The notes: generated from the letters alone by a model not told the origin. A stretch of 64,000 nt of DNA from Paracoccaceae bacterium (GCA_024236495.1 JACKKJ010000001.1:682001-746000); one strand, 5' to 3'; positions 9,146-18,017 are shown, counted from the first letter of the stretch. Made by a program: numbers and translations.

Positions 9146-9589
9146 ATGACACAGGGAACCCTGGTTGCGGTTCTTCTGATTGTCCTTGGCGGGGCGGCGG
9201 TCGCTGTTCAGGCGCCGGTCAACGGCGCCCTTGGGCGCAGCCTGCAAAGCCCGCTTGCGGCGGCGGCGGTTTCCTTCGGTGTCGGTTTCGCCTGCCTCAT
9301 GGCGTTGACGCTTGTCGGATCGGGCGGTGCGCTGGCGCGATTGGGCGGGGTGCCATTCTGGCAGTTCGCGGGCGGGTTGCTGGGGGCCTTCTACGTCTGG
9401 GCGATGGTCTCCAGCATCTCCACCCTCGGCGTGCTGACCGCGCTGGCCGCGCTGATCCTCGGCCAGTTGGGCGCGGCGATCCTGATCGACCATTTCGGCG
9501 CCTTCGGCCTAGCCGTGCAGCCGATATCGCCCAGACGGATCGCGGCTGTCGCACTGGTTGCAGCCGGTTTGTTCCTGTCGCGCGCCTGA
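9146..9589 (+). CDS. YdcZ-type small DMT membrane protein
   Basis: A 147-residue protein with about five hydrophobic helices and the pattern of the YdcZ/DUF606 branch of the drug/metabolite superfamily: VQAPVNGALGRSLQSPLAA near the N terminus, then FYVWAMVSSISTLGV and LGQLGAAILIDHFG. These half-size transporters often work as homo- or heterodimers. The substrate is unknown. It starts four bases after the dehydrogenase stop, so the two are probably cotranscribed. Confidence 0.75.
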   Translation: MTQGTLVAVLLIVLGGAAVAVQAPVNGALGRSLQSPLAAAAVSFGVGFACLMALTLVGSGGALARLGGVPFWQFAGGLLGAFYVWAMVSSISTLGVLTALAALILGQLGAAILIDHFGAFGLAVQPISPRRIAAVALVAAGLFLSRA

Positions 9590-9670
9590 GGCCGGGGAAG
9601 ACAAGGCACTTTTCCCAATCGCGCCTTGGCCTTAAGACGGAGCGAACGCACTTTCGCGCAAAGGACCGAC

Positions 9671-10240
9671 ATGCAGATCGAACCGACCGCCCTTGACGGC
9701 GTCCTGATCCTGACGCCACGCCGCTTCGGTGACGCGCGCGGGTGGTTTTCCGAAGTCTGGAACGCAAGGGCCCTGGCCGACGCCGGCGTCGCCACCGACT
9801 TCGTCCAGGACAACCATTCCTATTCTCGCGACGCAGGCACCGTGCGCGGGCTTCACTACCAGTCGCCCCCGCATGCCCAGGCCAAGCTGGTGCGCTGCGG
9901 GCGCGGGCGGATCTTCGACGTGGCGGTGGACATCCGCGCGGGATCGCCCGCCTATGGCAAGTGGATCGGGGTGGAGCTTTCGGCGGAAAACGGTCGCCAG
10001 CTACTGATCCCGGCGGGGTTCCTGCACGGCTTCGTCACCCGCGAACCCGATTGCGAGGTTCTGTACAAGTGTTCCGATTTCTACGCTCCGGACTGTGACG
10101 GCGCCGTTCGCTTCGACGATCCCGCGATCGGCATCGACTGGGGCATGGACCCCGAAACGGCGATCCTTTCCGACAAGGACCGGGACGCGGCCCCCTTCGA
10201 CAGCTTCCGGTCCCCTTTCACCCACGAGGCCCAGCCATGA
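9671..10240 (+). CDS. rfbC: dTDP-4-dehydrorhamnose 3,5-epimerase
   Basis: Third enzyme of dTDP-L-rhamnose synthesis: double epimerisation of dTDP-4-dehydro-6-deoxyglucose. The 189-residue protein is normal length. It shows the cupin fold and family signature DARGWFSEVWN, the catalytic His62 in TVRGLHYQ, IPAGFLHGF, and Tyr132/Tyr138 in EVLYKCSDFY. The start at 9671 follows AAAGGA. Its 3' end overlaps rfbB by four bases (ATGA), indicating translational coupling. Rhamnose would feed lipopolysaccharide or exopolysaccharide. Confidence 0.95.
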   Translation: MQIEPTALDGVLILTPRRFGDARGWFSEVWNARALADAGVATDFVQDNHSYSRDAGTVRGLHYQSPPHAQAKLVRCGRGRIFDVAVDIRAGSPAYGKWIGVELSAENGRQLLIPAGFLHGFVTREPDCEVLYKCSDFYAPDCDGAVRFDDPAIGIDWGMDPETAILSDKDRDAAPFDSFRSPFTHEAQP

Positions 10241-11280
10241 AGATCCTTGTCACCGGGGGGGCCGGCTTCATCGGTTCGGCCGTCATCCGCCACGCGATCC
10301 GCGCGGGCCATTCGGTCGTGAACCTCGACAAGCTGACCTATGCCGGCAGCCTTTCGAACGTGGCCGAAGTGTCCGACAGCCCGCACTACGCCTTCGAACA
10401 GGCCGATATCTGCGACAGGCCGCGGATCGACGCGATCCTGGACCGCCATCGCCCCGACGCGATCATGCACCTGGCGGCCGAAAGCCATGTCGACCGGTCG
10501 ATCGACGGCCCCGCAGCCTTCATCGAGACGAACATCACCGGCACCTACACGATGCTGGAAGCGGCCCGGGCCTACTGGACAGCGGCGGGCCGTCCGGCAG
10601 CTTTCCGCTTTCACCACATCTCGACGGACGAAGTGTTCGGATCGCTCGGCCCCACCGGCCAGTTCACCGAGGATACACCCTACGATCCCCGGTCCCCCTA
10701 TTCTGCGTCCAAGGCGTCGTCGGACCACCTCGTCCGTGCCTGGCACGAAACCTATGGGCTGCCGGTCGTCCTGACGAACTGTTCCAACAACTACGGCCCC
10801 TATCACTTCCCCGAAAAGCTGATTCCCGTGGTGATCCTCAAGGCCCTCGCCGGGGCGCCGATCCCGGTCTACGGCGCGGGCGACAATGTGCGCGACTGGC
10901 TCTTTGTCGAGGATCACGCCGACGCCTTGTTGCTGGTCGTCTCGAAAGGCAAAGTCGGCCGCAGCTACAATATCGGCGGCGAGAACGAGGCGACGAACCT
11001 CGACATCGTGCGAACGATCTGCGGCATCCTTGACGAAAAGCGGCCAGGCAACCGGCCCTATGCCGAACAGATCGCCTTTGTCACCGACCGGCCCGGCCAC
11101 GACAAACGCTATGCCATCGACCCGTCGCGCATCCGCACGGAACTGGGCTGGCGCCCCACCGTCACGCTTGAGCAGGGGCTGGAAAAGACCGTGCAATGGT
11201 TCCTCGACCACGAGGACTGGTGGCGCGCGCTACAAGGCCGCGACGGCGTGGGCGAAAGGCTCGGCACGGGTAAGGGTTAG
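10237..11280 (+). CDS. rfbB: dTDP-glucose 4,6-dehydratase
   Basis: Second step of dTDP-rhamnose synthesis, converting dTDP-glucose to dTDP-4-dehydro-6-deoxyglucose with bound NAD. The 347-residue short-chain dehydrogenase fold has TGGAGFIGS (6-14), ISTDEVFG with the catalytic Asp131-Glu132 pair, and the Y-x3-K pair Tyr155/Lys159 in SPYSASKAS. It is translationally coupled to rfbC. The usual partners rfbD and rfbA resume only at 13.1 kb, past the opposing degP gene. Confidence 0.96.
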   Translation: MKILVTGGAGFIGSAVIRHAIRAGHSVVNLDKLTYAGSLSNVAEVSDSPHYAFEQADICDRPRIDAILDRHRPDAIMHLAAESHVDRSIDGPAAFIETNITGTYTMLEAARAYWTAAGRPAAFRFHHISTDEVFGSLGPTGQFTEDTPYDPRSPYSASKASSDHLVRAWHETYGLPVVLTNCSNNYGPYHFPEKLIPVVILKALAGAPIPVYGAGDNVRDWLFVEDHADALLLVVSKGKVGRSYNIGGENEATNLDIVRTICGILDEKRPGNRPYAEQIAFVTDRPGHDKRYAIDPSRIRTELGWRPTVTLEQGLEKTVQWFLDHEDWWRALQGRDGVGERLGTGKG

Positions 11281-11304
11281 GGCGCGACGTCGCCGCCGCG
11301 CCCT
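11279..11304. terminator. GC hairpin between convergent rfbB and degP
   Basis: AGGGCGCG pairs with CGCGCCCT across a ten-base loop, starting at the rfbB stop codon. There is no T run on either side, so it is at best a weak or factor-assisted terminator. Confidence 0.3.
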
Positions 11305-11336
11305 GCCCCGGTTCATCGGCACCGGTCGACCACCGC

Positions 11337-12872
11337 TCAGCCGACGTGGAAAGGCACCGCCACGAAGGACCGTTCCTGGCCCCGCGCGATCAGCAGGAGC
11401 GCGGCATCGCGGTGCTTGTTCCTGGCCTTCTCGATCGCCGTCGCAACGTCTTCGGCGCTGGCGACCGAGGCCTGGTTGACCGACAGGATCACGTCGCCCT
11501 GCTGGATGCCCTTGTCGGCCGCCTCGCCGCCCGGTTCGACGCGCGACACGATCGCGCCCTGAGTGTCTTCGGGCAGGCCAAGCGCCTGGCTGTCGGTGGG
11601 CGTCAGCGTTTGCAGCGACAGGCCGAGATCGGCCACCGCCACGCCCGCGCCGCTGTCGCCCGGCATCGCGGCCGAGGCGACCTCGTCCGCGTCCATCTTG
11701 CCCACTGTGATCGACACGTCGGTCTCATCCCCGCCGCGCAGGACCACCAGATCCGCCTTTTCGCCCGGCGCCAGATCGGCAATCGCGCGCGACAGGTCCT
11801 TGGGCGTCGCGACATCGCCGCCATTGACCTTCAGCACCACGTCGCCGACCTGGATCCCCGCCTTGAAGGCAGGCGAGGCGTCCTGGACGGCGGCAACCAG
11901 CGCACCGGCCGCCTTGTCAAGCCCGATGGCCCCGGCAATCTCTGCGTCGACGGGCTGGATCGACACGCCGATAAAGCCGTGTTCGATGGTGCCGTGCTCG
12001 ATGATCTGCGCCACGACCTTTTCGGCATGCGCGGCGGGTATGGCGAAGCCGACCCCCACGTTGCCCCCGTTCGGCGAATAGATCGCGGTATTGATCCCGA
12101 CGACCTGTCCCCTGGCATCGACAAGGGGCCCGCCGGAGTTGCCATGGTTGATCGCGGCATCGACCTGGATGAAATCGTCATAGGGGCCGGAATGCAGATC
12201 GCGCCCGCGCGCCGACACGATCCCCGCCGTCACCGTGGTGCCGATCCCGAACGGATCGCCGATCGCCAGGACGGGGTCGCCCGTCTGCAGCGCGTCGCTG
12301 TCGCCCCATGCGATGATCGGCAGATCGCCGCCGGCATCCACCTTGAGGACCGCGATGTCGCTTTTCGCATCGGTCCCGACCAGCGTGGCGGGCAGATCGC
12401 GCCCGTCGTCAAGCTTGACGGTGATCTTCGTCGCGCCTTCGATCACATGGTTGTTGGTCACCACATAGCCATCCGCCGACACGATGAAGCCCGACCCGAG
12501 CGCCCGACCGTGGGGCGCCTGTTCGGGCCCCTGCCCCTGGCCGCCGCCCGGCATCCCCGGAAAGCCCGGGAAGGGTCCGTTCTCGCCGAAGAAGCGGCGG
12601 AAGAATTCATCGGGCGGGACGCCCTGCTGTCCATTCTGGTCCATCTGGGAGACGGGCCGCGCGATTTCGGTCGTGACGGTGACGACCGCCGGTTTGTCGG
12701 CGGAGACGATATCCGCGTAGGAGGTCAGCGGATCGCCGACGGCGGCAAGCGCCGCACTGCCCGCGATGGGCAACGGCGCAAGCGGCGTCCCGAGTGCAAC
12801 GATCACGGCCAGGGTGGACAGGCCGGCAAGCGCCATCTTGCGGCCGGCGAGGGAAACGGGTTTTCCGATCAT
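11337..12872 (-). CDS. degP: Periplasmic serine endoprotease DegP/HtrA family
   Basis: A 511-residue envelope quality-control protease. A long signal or anchor segment covers about residues 1-45. The trypsin-like domain has the complete triad His142 (TNNHVIEG), Asp172 (KSDIAVLK) and Ser246 (GNSGGPLV). A Gly/Pro-rich LA-loop-like insert lies at about 96-120. Two PDZ domains follow (about 290-380 and 410-505). The start at 12872 is chosen because it gives a positively charged signal-peptide start; a longer frame adds 41 non-signal residues. It runs against the rhamnose genes and splits them into two pairs. An upstream inverted repeat at 12999-13027 may affect it or rfbD. Confidence 0.93.
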   Translation of the reverse strand: MIGKPVSLAGRKMALAGLSTLAVIVALGTPLAPLPIAGSAALAAVGDPLTSYADIVSADKPAVVTVTTEIARPVSQMDQNGQQGVPPDEFFRRFFGENGPFPGFPGMPGGGQGQGPEQAPHGRALGSGFIVSADGYVVTNNHVIEGATKITVKLDDGRDLPATLVGTDAKSDIAVLKVDAGGDLPIIAWGDSDALQTGDPVLAIGDPFGIGTTVTAGIVSARGRDLHSGPYDDFIQVDAAINHGNSGGPLVDARGQVVGINTAIYSPNGGNVGVGFAIPAAHAEKVVAQIIEHGTIEHGFIGVSIQPVDAEIAGAIGLDKAAGALVAAVQDASPAFKAGIQVGDVVLKVNGGDVATPKDLSRAIADLAPGEKADLVVLRGGDETDVSITVGKMDADEVASAAMPGDSGAGVAVADLGLSLQTLTPTDSQALGLPEDTQGAIVSRVEPGGEAADKGIQQGDVILSVNQASVASAEDVATAIEKARNKHRDAALLLIARGQERSFVAVPFHVG

Positions 12873-12998
12873 CTTTTCTTTCCAGCGAGACGGATGGACA
12901 GTCTGAATGTCCCACACCGGGGCTCCGGTGGATTGGTGTTGCCGGTCACGGTCTCGCGGGCGCGACCGGGCGCCATCCGCGATCAACATCGCCATTCA

Positions 12999-13027
12999 TT
13001 TCCGAAATGGTAACGATATGTCGGAAA
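12999..13027. promoter_or_regulatory. Inverted repeat TTTCCGA-N15-TCGGAAA between degP and rfbD
   Basis: Seven-base arms are separated by 15 bases in the divergent degP/rfbD space. The right arm lies in a 13-base word, GAGATTTCCGACA on the minus strand (13031 to 13019), which recurs exactly upstream of fhs at 18013-18025. This suggests a shared regulator site; the regulator is not known. Confidence 0.35.
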
Positions 13028-13136
13028 TCTCGCGCAGGCGTGATTGTCCGTGTTCAGACGCGAGCCAACAGGTCGAATCTTCTTTTCCCCCGGCATGCTT
13101 GCATGTCAAAAAGCCACGTCGGGCAACGAGGACAAG

Positions 13137-14006
13137 ATGCACTTTCTGATTTTCGGCGAAACTGGGCAGGTCGCACGCGAACTGGCGCGCGCGGTTCCCG
13201 CGGCCGGGCACAGCGCCGAGGTCCTGGGCCGCGACCGGGCCGACCTGCGCGATCCCGCCACATGCGCCGCCGCCGTCGCAGCAACCGGGGCGGATGCCGT
13301 CATCAACGCCGCCGCCTACACCGCCGTCGATGCCGCCGAAACGGATGCGGAAACGGCCCGTCTGGTCAACGCGGAAGCGCCCGGAGCGATGGCCCGCGCC
13401 GCCGCCGCCAGGGGGCTGCCCTTCCTCCATATCTCCACGGACTACGTCTTCGACGGCTCAGCCGCCCGCCCCTGGCGCGAGGATGACGCGACCGCTCCGC
13501 TTGGGGTCTATGGTGCGACCAAGGCCGAGGGCGAACGCCAGGTGACGATGGCTGGCGGCCCTCACGCGATCCTGCGCACCGCCTGGGTCTTTTCCGCCCA
13601 CGGCAAGAACTTCGTGAAGACGATGCTGCGCCTTGGCGCCGAACGTGACACGCTGTCGGTCGTGGACGACCAGCAGGGCGGCCCCACTCCCGCCGCCGAC
13701 ATCGCGGCCGCCCTCGTAACCCTGGCCGAGGGCATCGCGGCCGGAAAGCCCGGCGGCATCTACCATTTCGCCGGCGCGCCGACCGTCAGTTGGGCCGGCT
13801 TCGCCGAGGCGATCTTCGCCGCATGCGCGCTGCCACGAAAACCGTCGGTGCTGCGCATCCCCGGCAGCGCCTACCCGACCCCGGCCCGGCGCCCCGCGAA
13901 TTCCGCGCTCGACTGCACGCGCATAAATGACCTCTACGGCATCGCCCAGCCCGACTGGAAGGCGGGGCTTGCCCGGGTACTCAAGGAACTGGAGACAGAC
14001 CAATGA
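13137..14006 (+). CDS. rfbD: dTDP-4-dehydrorhamnose reductase
   Basis: Last step of dTDP-L-rhamnose synthesis, an NAD(P)H-dependent reduction. The 289-residue protein has FGETGQVA (6-13) as the nucleotide-binding loop, ISTDYVFDG (Asp102), and the Tyr125/Lys129 pair in VYGATKAEGE. The C-terminal end has the typical RRPANSALD segment. The start at 13137 is preceded by GAGGACA; an upstream in-frame methionine would add 31 residues before the Rossmann start and is rejected. It overlaps rfbA by four bases (ATGA). Confidence 0.94.
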   Translation: MHFLIFGETGQVARELARAVPAAGHSAEVLGRDRADLRDPATCAAAVAATGADAVINAAAYTAVDAAETDAETARLVNAEAPGAMARAAAARGLPFLHISTDYVFDGSAARPWREDDATAPLGVYGATKAEGERQVTMAGGPHAILRTAWVFSAHGKNFVKTMLRLGAERDTLSVVDDQQGGPTPAADIAAALVTLAEGIAAGKPGGIYHFAGAPTVSWAGFAEAIFAACALPRKPSVLRIPGSAYPTPARRPANSALDCTRINDLYGIAQPDWKAGLARVLKELETDQ

Positions 14007-14896
14007 CCGCAACGGGCCGCAAGGGCATCATTCTGGCTGGCGGTTCGGGCACGCGCCTTTACCCGATCACCCATTCAGTGTCCAAGCAGATGCTGCCGCT
14101 CTACGACAAGCCGATGATCTACTACCCGCTCTCGGCGCTGATGCTGTGCCATATCCGCGAAGTGGCGATCATCTCGACCCCGCGCGACCTGCCGCAGTTC
14201 CGCGCGCTCCTCGGGGACGGGTCCGCCTGGGGGATGCGGTTCGACTTCATCGAACAGCCCTCGCCCGACGGGCTTGCGCAGGCCTACCTCCTGGCCGAGG
14301 ACTTCCTGGGCGGCGCCCCTTCGGCCATGGTTCTGGGCGACAACGTCTTTTTCGGCCCCGGCCTGTCGGACAAGCTGAAGACGGCGGATCGGCAGGCCCG
14401 CGGCGGAACCGTCTTCGGCTACCGCGTCGCCGACCCCGAACGCTATGGCGTGGTCGAATTCGACCGTGACGGCCGCGTCCTGTCGATCAGCGAAAAGCCC
14501 GAGCATCCAAAAAGCGACTACGCCGTGACCGGGATCTACTTTCTCGACGGCACCGCGCCCGAACGCGCCCGCGCCATCCGCCCCTCCGCCCGGGGCGAGC
14601 TTGAGATCACCGATCTTCTCAACCTCTACCGCGCCGAGGGGCAATTGAATGTCGAACGCATGGGGCGCGGCTATGCCTGGCTCGACACCGGGACGCACGA
14701 AAGCCTTCTGGAAGCCGCGGAATTCATCCGCACGATCGAGGCGCGACAGAACCTCAAGGTCGGCTGCCCCGAGGAGATCGCCTTCCTGAACGGCTGGATC
14801 GGCACCGACGCGCTGCGCAACCTCGCCAAGCCCTATCTCAAGACCCAATACGGAAGGTATCTGGCGCGGGTCGCCGACGAGGCGGACGGGGCCTAA
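14003..14896 (+). CDS. rfbA: Glucose-1-phosphate thymidylyltransferase
   Basis: First step of dTDP-rhamnose synthesis: dTTP plus glucose-1-phosphate gives dTDP-glucose. The 297-residue nucleotidyltransferase has the signature LAGGSGTRLYPIT (11-23), SKQMLPLYDKPMIYYPLS, LGDNVFFG (Mg-binding Asp) and DTGTHESLLEA. It is coupled to rfbD and followed by a strong terminator, so rfbDA form the distal unit of the rhamnose genes. Confidence 0.96.
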   Translation: MTATGRKGIILAGGSGTRLYPITHSVSKQMLPLYDKPMIYYPLSALMLCHIREVAIISTPRDLPQFRALLGDGSAWGMRFDFIEQPSPDGLAQAYLLAEDFLGGAPSAMVLGDNVFFGPGLSDKLKTADRQARGGTVFGYRVADPERYGVVEFDRDGRVLSISEKPEHPKSDYAVTGIYFLDGTAPERARAIRPSARGELEITDLLNLYRAEGQLNVERMGRGYAWLDTGTHESLLEAAEFIRTIEARQNLKVGCPEEIAFLNGWIGTDALRNLAKPYLKTQYGRYLARVADEADGA

Positions 14897-14916
14897 GCCT
14901 CCGCGCAAACGCAAGA

Positions 14917-14939
14917 AGCCCCGGTCCTGCCGGGGCTTT
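14917..14939. terminator. Bidirectional terminator between rfbA and folD
   Basis: AGCCCCGG pairs with CCGGGGCT around a five-base loop, followed by TTTC on the plus strand and TTCTTG on the minus strand. It sits between convergent genes and could serve both. Confidence 0.75.
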
Positions 14940-14960
14940 CGGGCGCCTTACCCATTTCTC

Positions 14961-15851
14961 TCAGGCTGTGAGGCCCTCTGGCTCCATGAGGCCGTTTGCT
15001 CTGCAGCAGGCGGTAAGGGTGTTGGCGAGGAGGCAGGCGATGGTCATCGGACCGACGCCGCCCGGGACCGGGGTGATGGCGCCGGCGGCCTTCACGGCGC
15101 TGTCGAAGTCGACATCGCCCACCAGCACGGTCTTGCCGTCGCGCTCGATGCGGTTGATGCCCACGTCGATCACCGTCGCGCCGGGCTTCACCCAGTCGCC
15201 CGGGATCATCTCCGGCCGGCCCACGGCCGCGACCAGGATGTCGGCGCGGCGGCAGACCTCGCCCAGATCCTTCGTCCGGCTGTGCGCGATCGTCACCGTG
15301 CAGCTGTCGCCCAGGAGAAGCTGCGCCATCGGCTTGCCGACGATGTTCGATCGCCCGACCACGACCGCGTCCATCCCGGCCAGTGACCCGTGGTGGTCGC
15401 GCAGCATCATCAGGCAGCCCAAGGGCGTGCAGGGCACCATGCTTTTCTGCCCCGTCCCCAGCAACCCGACGTTCGATATGTGGAACCCGTCAACGTCCTT
15501 CGCCGGATCGATCGCATTGATCACAAGATCCGAATCCAGATGCTTCGGCAAGGGCAGCTGCACCAGGATGCCATGCACCGCCGGATCCGCGTTCAGCCTG
15601 CCGATCAGCGCCAGAAGCTCCGCCTCCGACGTGTCCGCGTCAAGCTTGTGCTCGTAGGAGTTCATCCCCGCCTCGACGGTCTGCTTGCCCTTCGAGCGGA
15701 CATAGACCTGGCTGGCCGGATCCTCGCCCACCAGAACCACCGCAAGCCCCGGGGTGATCCCGTGGCCGGCCTTCAGCCGCGCGACATGCTCGGCCACCTG
15801 GCCCCGTACCCTGGCCGCAAAGGCCTTGCCGTCGATGATCTTCGCCGTCAT
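14961..15851 (-). CDS. folD: Bifunctional methylene-THF dehydrogenase / methenyl-THF cyclohydrolase
   Basis: A 296-residue cytosolic enzyme that interconverts 5,10-methylene-THF and 10-formyl-THF. The active-site lysine is Lys56 in YVRSKGKQ. VQLPLPKHLD, the DVDGFH segment and the C-terminal PVPGGVGPMT signature are all present, as is GRSNIVGKP for NADP. It works with fhs, 300 bases upstream in the same direction: Fhs charges formate onto THF and FolD reduces the product. It starts four bases after the chorismate mutase stop. Confidence 0.96.
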   Translation of the reverse strand: MTAKIIDGKAFAARVRGQVAEHVARLKAGHGITPGLAVVLVGEDPASQVYVRSKGKQTVEAGMNSYEHKLDADTSEAELLALIGRLNADPAVHGILVQLPLPKHLDSDLVINAIDPAKDVDGFHISNVGLLGTGQKSMVPCTPLGCLMMLRDHHGSLAGMDAVVVGRSNIVGKPMAQLLLGDSCTVTIAHSRTKDLGEVCRRADILVAAVGRPEMIPGDWVKPGATVIDVGINRIERDGKTVLVGDVDFDSAVKAAGAITPVPGGVGPMTIACLLANTLTACCRANGLMEPEGLTA

Positions 15852-15855
15852 CCGC

Positions 15856-16167
15856 CTATTTCCTTCCCAGTGCCCGCTCCTCGCGGTCGATCGACCACTC
15901 GATCAGCCCGCGCCACAGTTTCTCCACCAGCACGGGATCAAGGCCCAGGGCCTCGGCCCGTGCAGTCACCTTCGCCACGACCTCTTCCACCCGCGCGTCG
16001 ATCCGGGCGGGCAGGCCATTGCCCCTCTTCAGTTCCGCCGCACGGTCGATGTAACCCGCGCGTTCGGCCAGCCTGGCGACGATCTCCGCGTCCAGGCGGT
16101 CGATCTCGGCACGAAGCTCGCACATCGTCGCGCAGTCGCCGGGCGCGTGCATGCCGTCACCCGTCAT
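15856..16167 (-). CDS. AroQ-type chorismate mutase
   Basis: A 103-residue all-helical AroQ domain protein that converts chorismate to prephenate for Phe and Tyr synthesis. The pattern LRAEIDRLDAEIVARLAERAGYI, RAAELKRG, RVEEVVAKV and LVEKLWRGLIEWSI matches the family helices, with the conserved arginine and lysine positions. The PchB-like branch (isochorismate pyruvate lyase) has a similar fold and cannot be excluded. The first methionine is used; starts at residues 6 or 15 are also possible. It lies between fhs and folD, though its function is unrelated. Confidence 0.82.
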   Translation of the reverse strand: MTGDGMHAPGDCATMCELRAEIDRLDAEIVARLAERAGYIDRAAELKRGNGLPARIDARVEEVVAKVTARAEALGLDPVLVEKLWRGLIEWSIDREERALGRK

Positions 16168-16202
16168 GCGCCCCCACGCTCCTGCAACACACTGCGCACC
16201 CC

Positions 16203-16256
16203 TTCATTCTGGCCCAAATACTCCACGGGGGGTCCGGGGGGCGTGAAGCCCCCCGG
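16203..16256. repeat. GC-rich hairpin repeat, copy A (fhs/chorismate mutase gap)
   Basis: It begins TTCATTCTGGCCCAAATACTCC and continues into a perfect nine-base hairpin, CCGGGGGGC / GCCCCCCGG (16234-16242 with 16248-16256). The same layout recurs at 53264-53306 and, shortened, at 45662-45694. The position just past the fhs stop means the hairpin may also act as a terminator or mRNA 3' stabiliser. Confidence 0.7.
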
Positions 16257-16265
16257 CGTCCTCGA

Positions 16266-17942
16266 TCAGAACAGGCCCTCGACGTTGCCCTCGGCGTTGA
16301 TGCGGATCACTTCCGCCGCCGGCGTCCGCGGCAGCCCGGGCATCGTCATGATCTCGCCGCAGATCACAACGATGAAGCCCGCGCCAGCCGAAAGCCGCAC
16401 CTCGCGCACCGGAACCGAATGGCCGGTCGGCGCGCCGCGGCGGTTCGGGTCGGTGGTGAAGCTGTATTGCGTCTTCGCCATGCAGACCGGCAGATGCCCG
16501 TAGCCCGCGTCTTCCCAGGTCTTCAGCTGGTCACGGATCGACTTGTCGGCCAGAACCTCGTCGGCGTGGTAGATCCGCTTGGCGATGGTCTCGATCTTCT
16601 GGAACAGCGGCATCTCGTCGGGATAGAGCGGGGCGAAGTTCGCGCTGCCGCTTTCAGCAAGCTCGACGACCTTGTGGGCCAGATCCTCGATCCCCGCAGA
16701 CCCGTTCGCCCAGTGCTTGCACAGGATCGCCTCGGCGCCCTGTTCGGCGACATAGGCCTTGACCGCCGCCACTTCCGCATCCGTGTCGGAATAGAAGTGG
16801 TTGATCGCCACGACCACCGGCACCCCGAAGCTCTTCACGTTGGCGATGTGGCGGCCAAGGTTCGGGCAGCCCTTCTTCACCGCATCGACGTTCTCCGCCC
16901 CCAGGTCGGCCTTGGCAACGCCCCCGTTCATCTTCATCGCGCGCACCGTGGCCACGATCACCGCCGCCGCGGGCTTCAGCCCCGCCTTGCGGCACTTGAT
17001 GTCGAAGAACTTCTCGGCGCCAAGGTCAGCCCCGAAGCCCGCTTCGGTCACGACATACTCGCCCAGTTTCAGCGCCGTCTTCGTCGCGATGACCGAGTTG
17101 CAGCCATGCGCGATGTTCGCAAACGGCCCGCCGTGGACAAAGGCCGGGTTGTTTTCCAGCGTCTGCACAAGGTTCGGCTGCATCGCGTCCTTCAGAAGGA
17201 CGGTCATCGCCCCGTCGGCCTTGATGTCGCGGCAATAGATCGGCGACTTGTCGCGGCGATAGGCGACGACGATGTCGCCCAGACGCTTCTGCAGATCCTC
17301 GAGATCCTTCGAAAGGCACAGGATCGCCATGACTTCGGAGGCCACGGTGATGTCAAAACCGGTCTGCCGCGGGAAGCCGTTCGACACCCCGCCCAGCGAC
17401 ACCACGATATCGCGCAGCGCGCGGTCGTTCATGTCCATCACCCGGCGCCACGACACGCGGCGCTCGTCGATCTGAAGCTCGTTGCCCCAGTAGATGTGGT
17501 TGTCGATCATCGCCGACAAAAGGTTGTGGGCGCTGGTGATCGCGTGGAAGTCGCCGGTGAAGTGAAGGTTCATCTCCTCCATCGGCACGACCTGCGCGTA
17601 GCCGCCGCCCGCCGCCCCGCCCTTCATCCCGAAGTTCGGCCCGAGCGAGGCTTCGCGGATGCAGATCACCGCCTTCTTGCCGATCCGGTTCAGCCCGTCG
17701 CCAAGGCCAACCGTCGTCGTCGTCTTGCCCTCGCCCGCAGGCGTCGGGTTGATCGCGGTCACAAGGATCAGCTTGCCATCCCGGCGACCTTCAAGCGAAC
17801 GGATGAAGTCCTGGCTCACCTTCGCCTTGTCGTGGCCATAGGGCAGCAGGTGCTCCGTCGGGATGCCAAGCTTGTCGCCAATCTCCTGGATCGGCCGCTT
17901 CTTCGCTTCCCGCGCAATCTCAATATCCGTCTTGAACGCCAT
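16266..17942 (-). CDS. fhs: Formate--tetrahydrofolate ligase
   Basis: ATP-dependent ligase making 10-formyl-THF from formate and THF. The 558-residue length is normal. The P-loop-like TPAGEGKTTTTVGL lies near residue 65; GGAAGGGYAQV, DITVASEVMA and PFANIAHGCNS follow in family order. The start at 17942 is preceded by AGAGGCAAC. Two inverted repeats lie 75-125 bases upstream (18018-18067) and look like operators. Fhs plus FolD gives a formate/C1-THF route used for serine and purine synthesis or for C1 oxidation. Confidence 0.96.
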   Translation of the reverse strand: MAFKTDIEIAREAKKRPIQEIGDKLGIPTEHLLPYGHDKAKVSQDFIRSLEGRRDGKLILVTAINPTPAGEGKTTTTVGLGDGLNRIGKKAVICIREASLGPNFGMKGGAAGGGYAQVVPMEEMNLHFTGDFHAITSAHNLLSAMIDNHIYWGNELQIDERRVSWRRVMDMNDRALRDIVVSLGGVSNGFPRQTGFDITVASEVMAILCLSKDLEDLQKRLGDIVVAYRRDKSPIYCRDIKADGAMTVLLKDAMQPNLVQTLENNPAFVHGGPFANIAHGCNSVIATKTALKLGEYVVTEAGFGADLGAEKFFDIKCRKAGLKPAAAVIVATVRAMKMNGGVAKADLGAENVDAVKKGCPNLGRHIANVKSFGVPVVVAINHFYSDTDAEVAAVKAYVAEQGAEAILCKHWANGSAGIEDLAHKVVELAESGSANFAPLYPDEMPLFQKIETIAKRIYHADEVLADKSIRDQLKTWEDAGYGHLPVCMAKTQYSFTTDPNRRGAPTGHSVPVREVRLSAGAGFIVVICGEIMTMPGLPRTPAAEVIRINAEGNVEGLF

Positions 17943-18017
17943 GTTGCCTCTGTCTCCCTGCAGTCAGCCTCGGGTCCCGCCCGTCTTAGCCGACCGAATG
18001 CCGAGGTATACGGAGAT

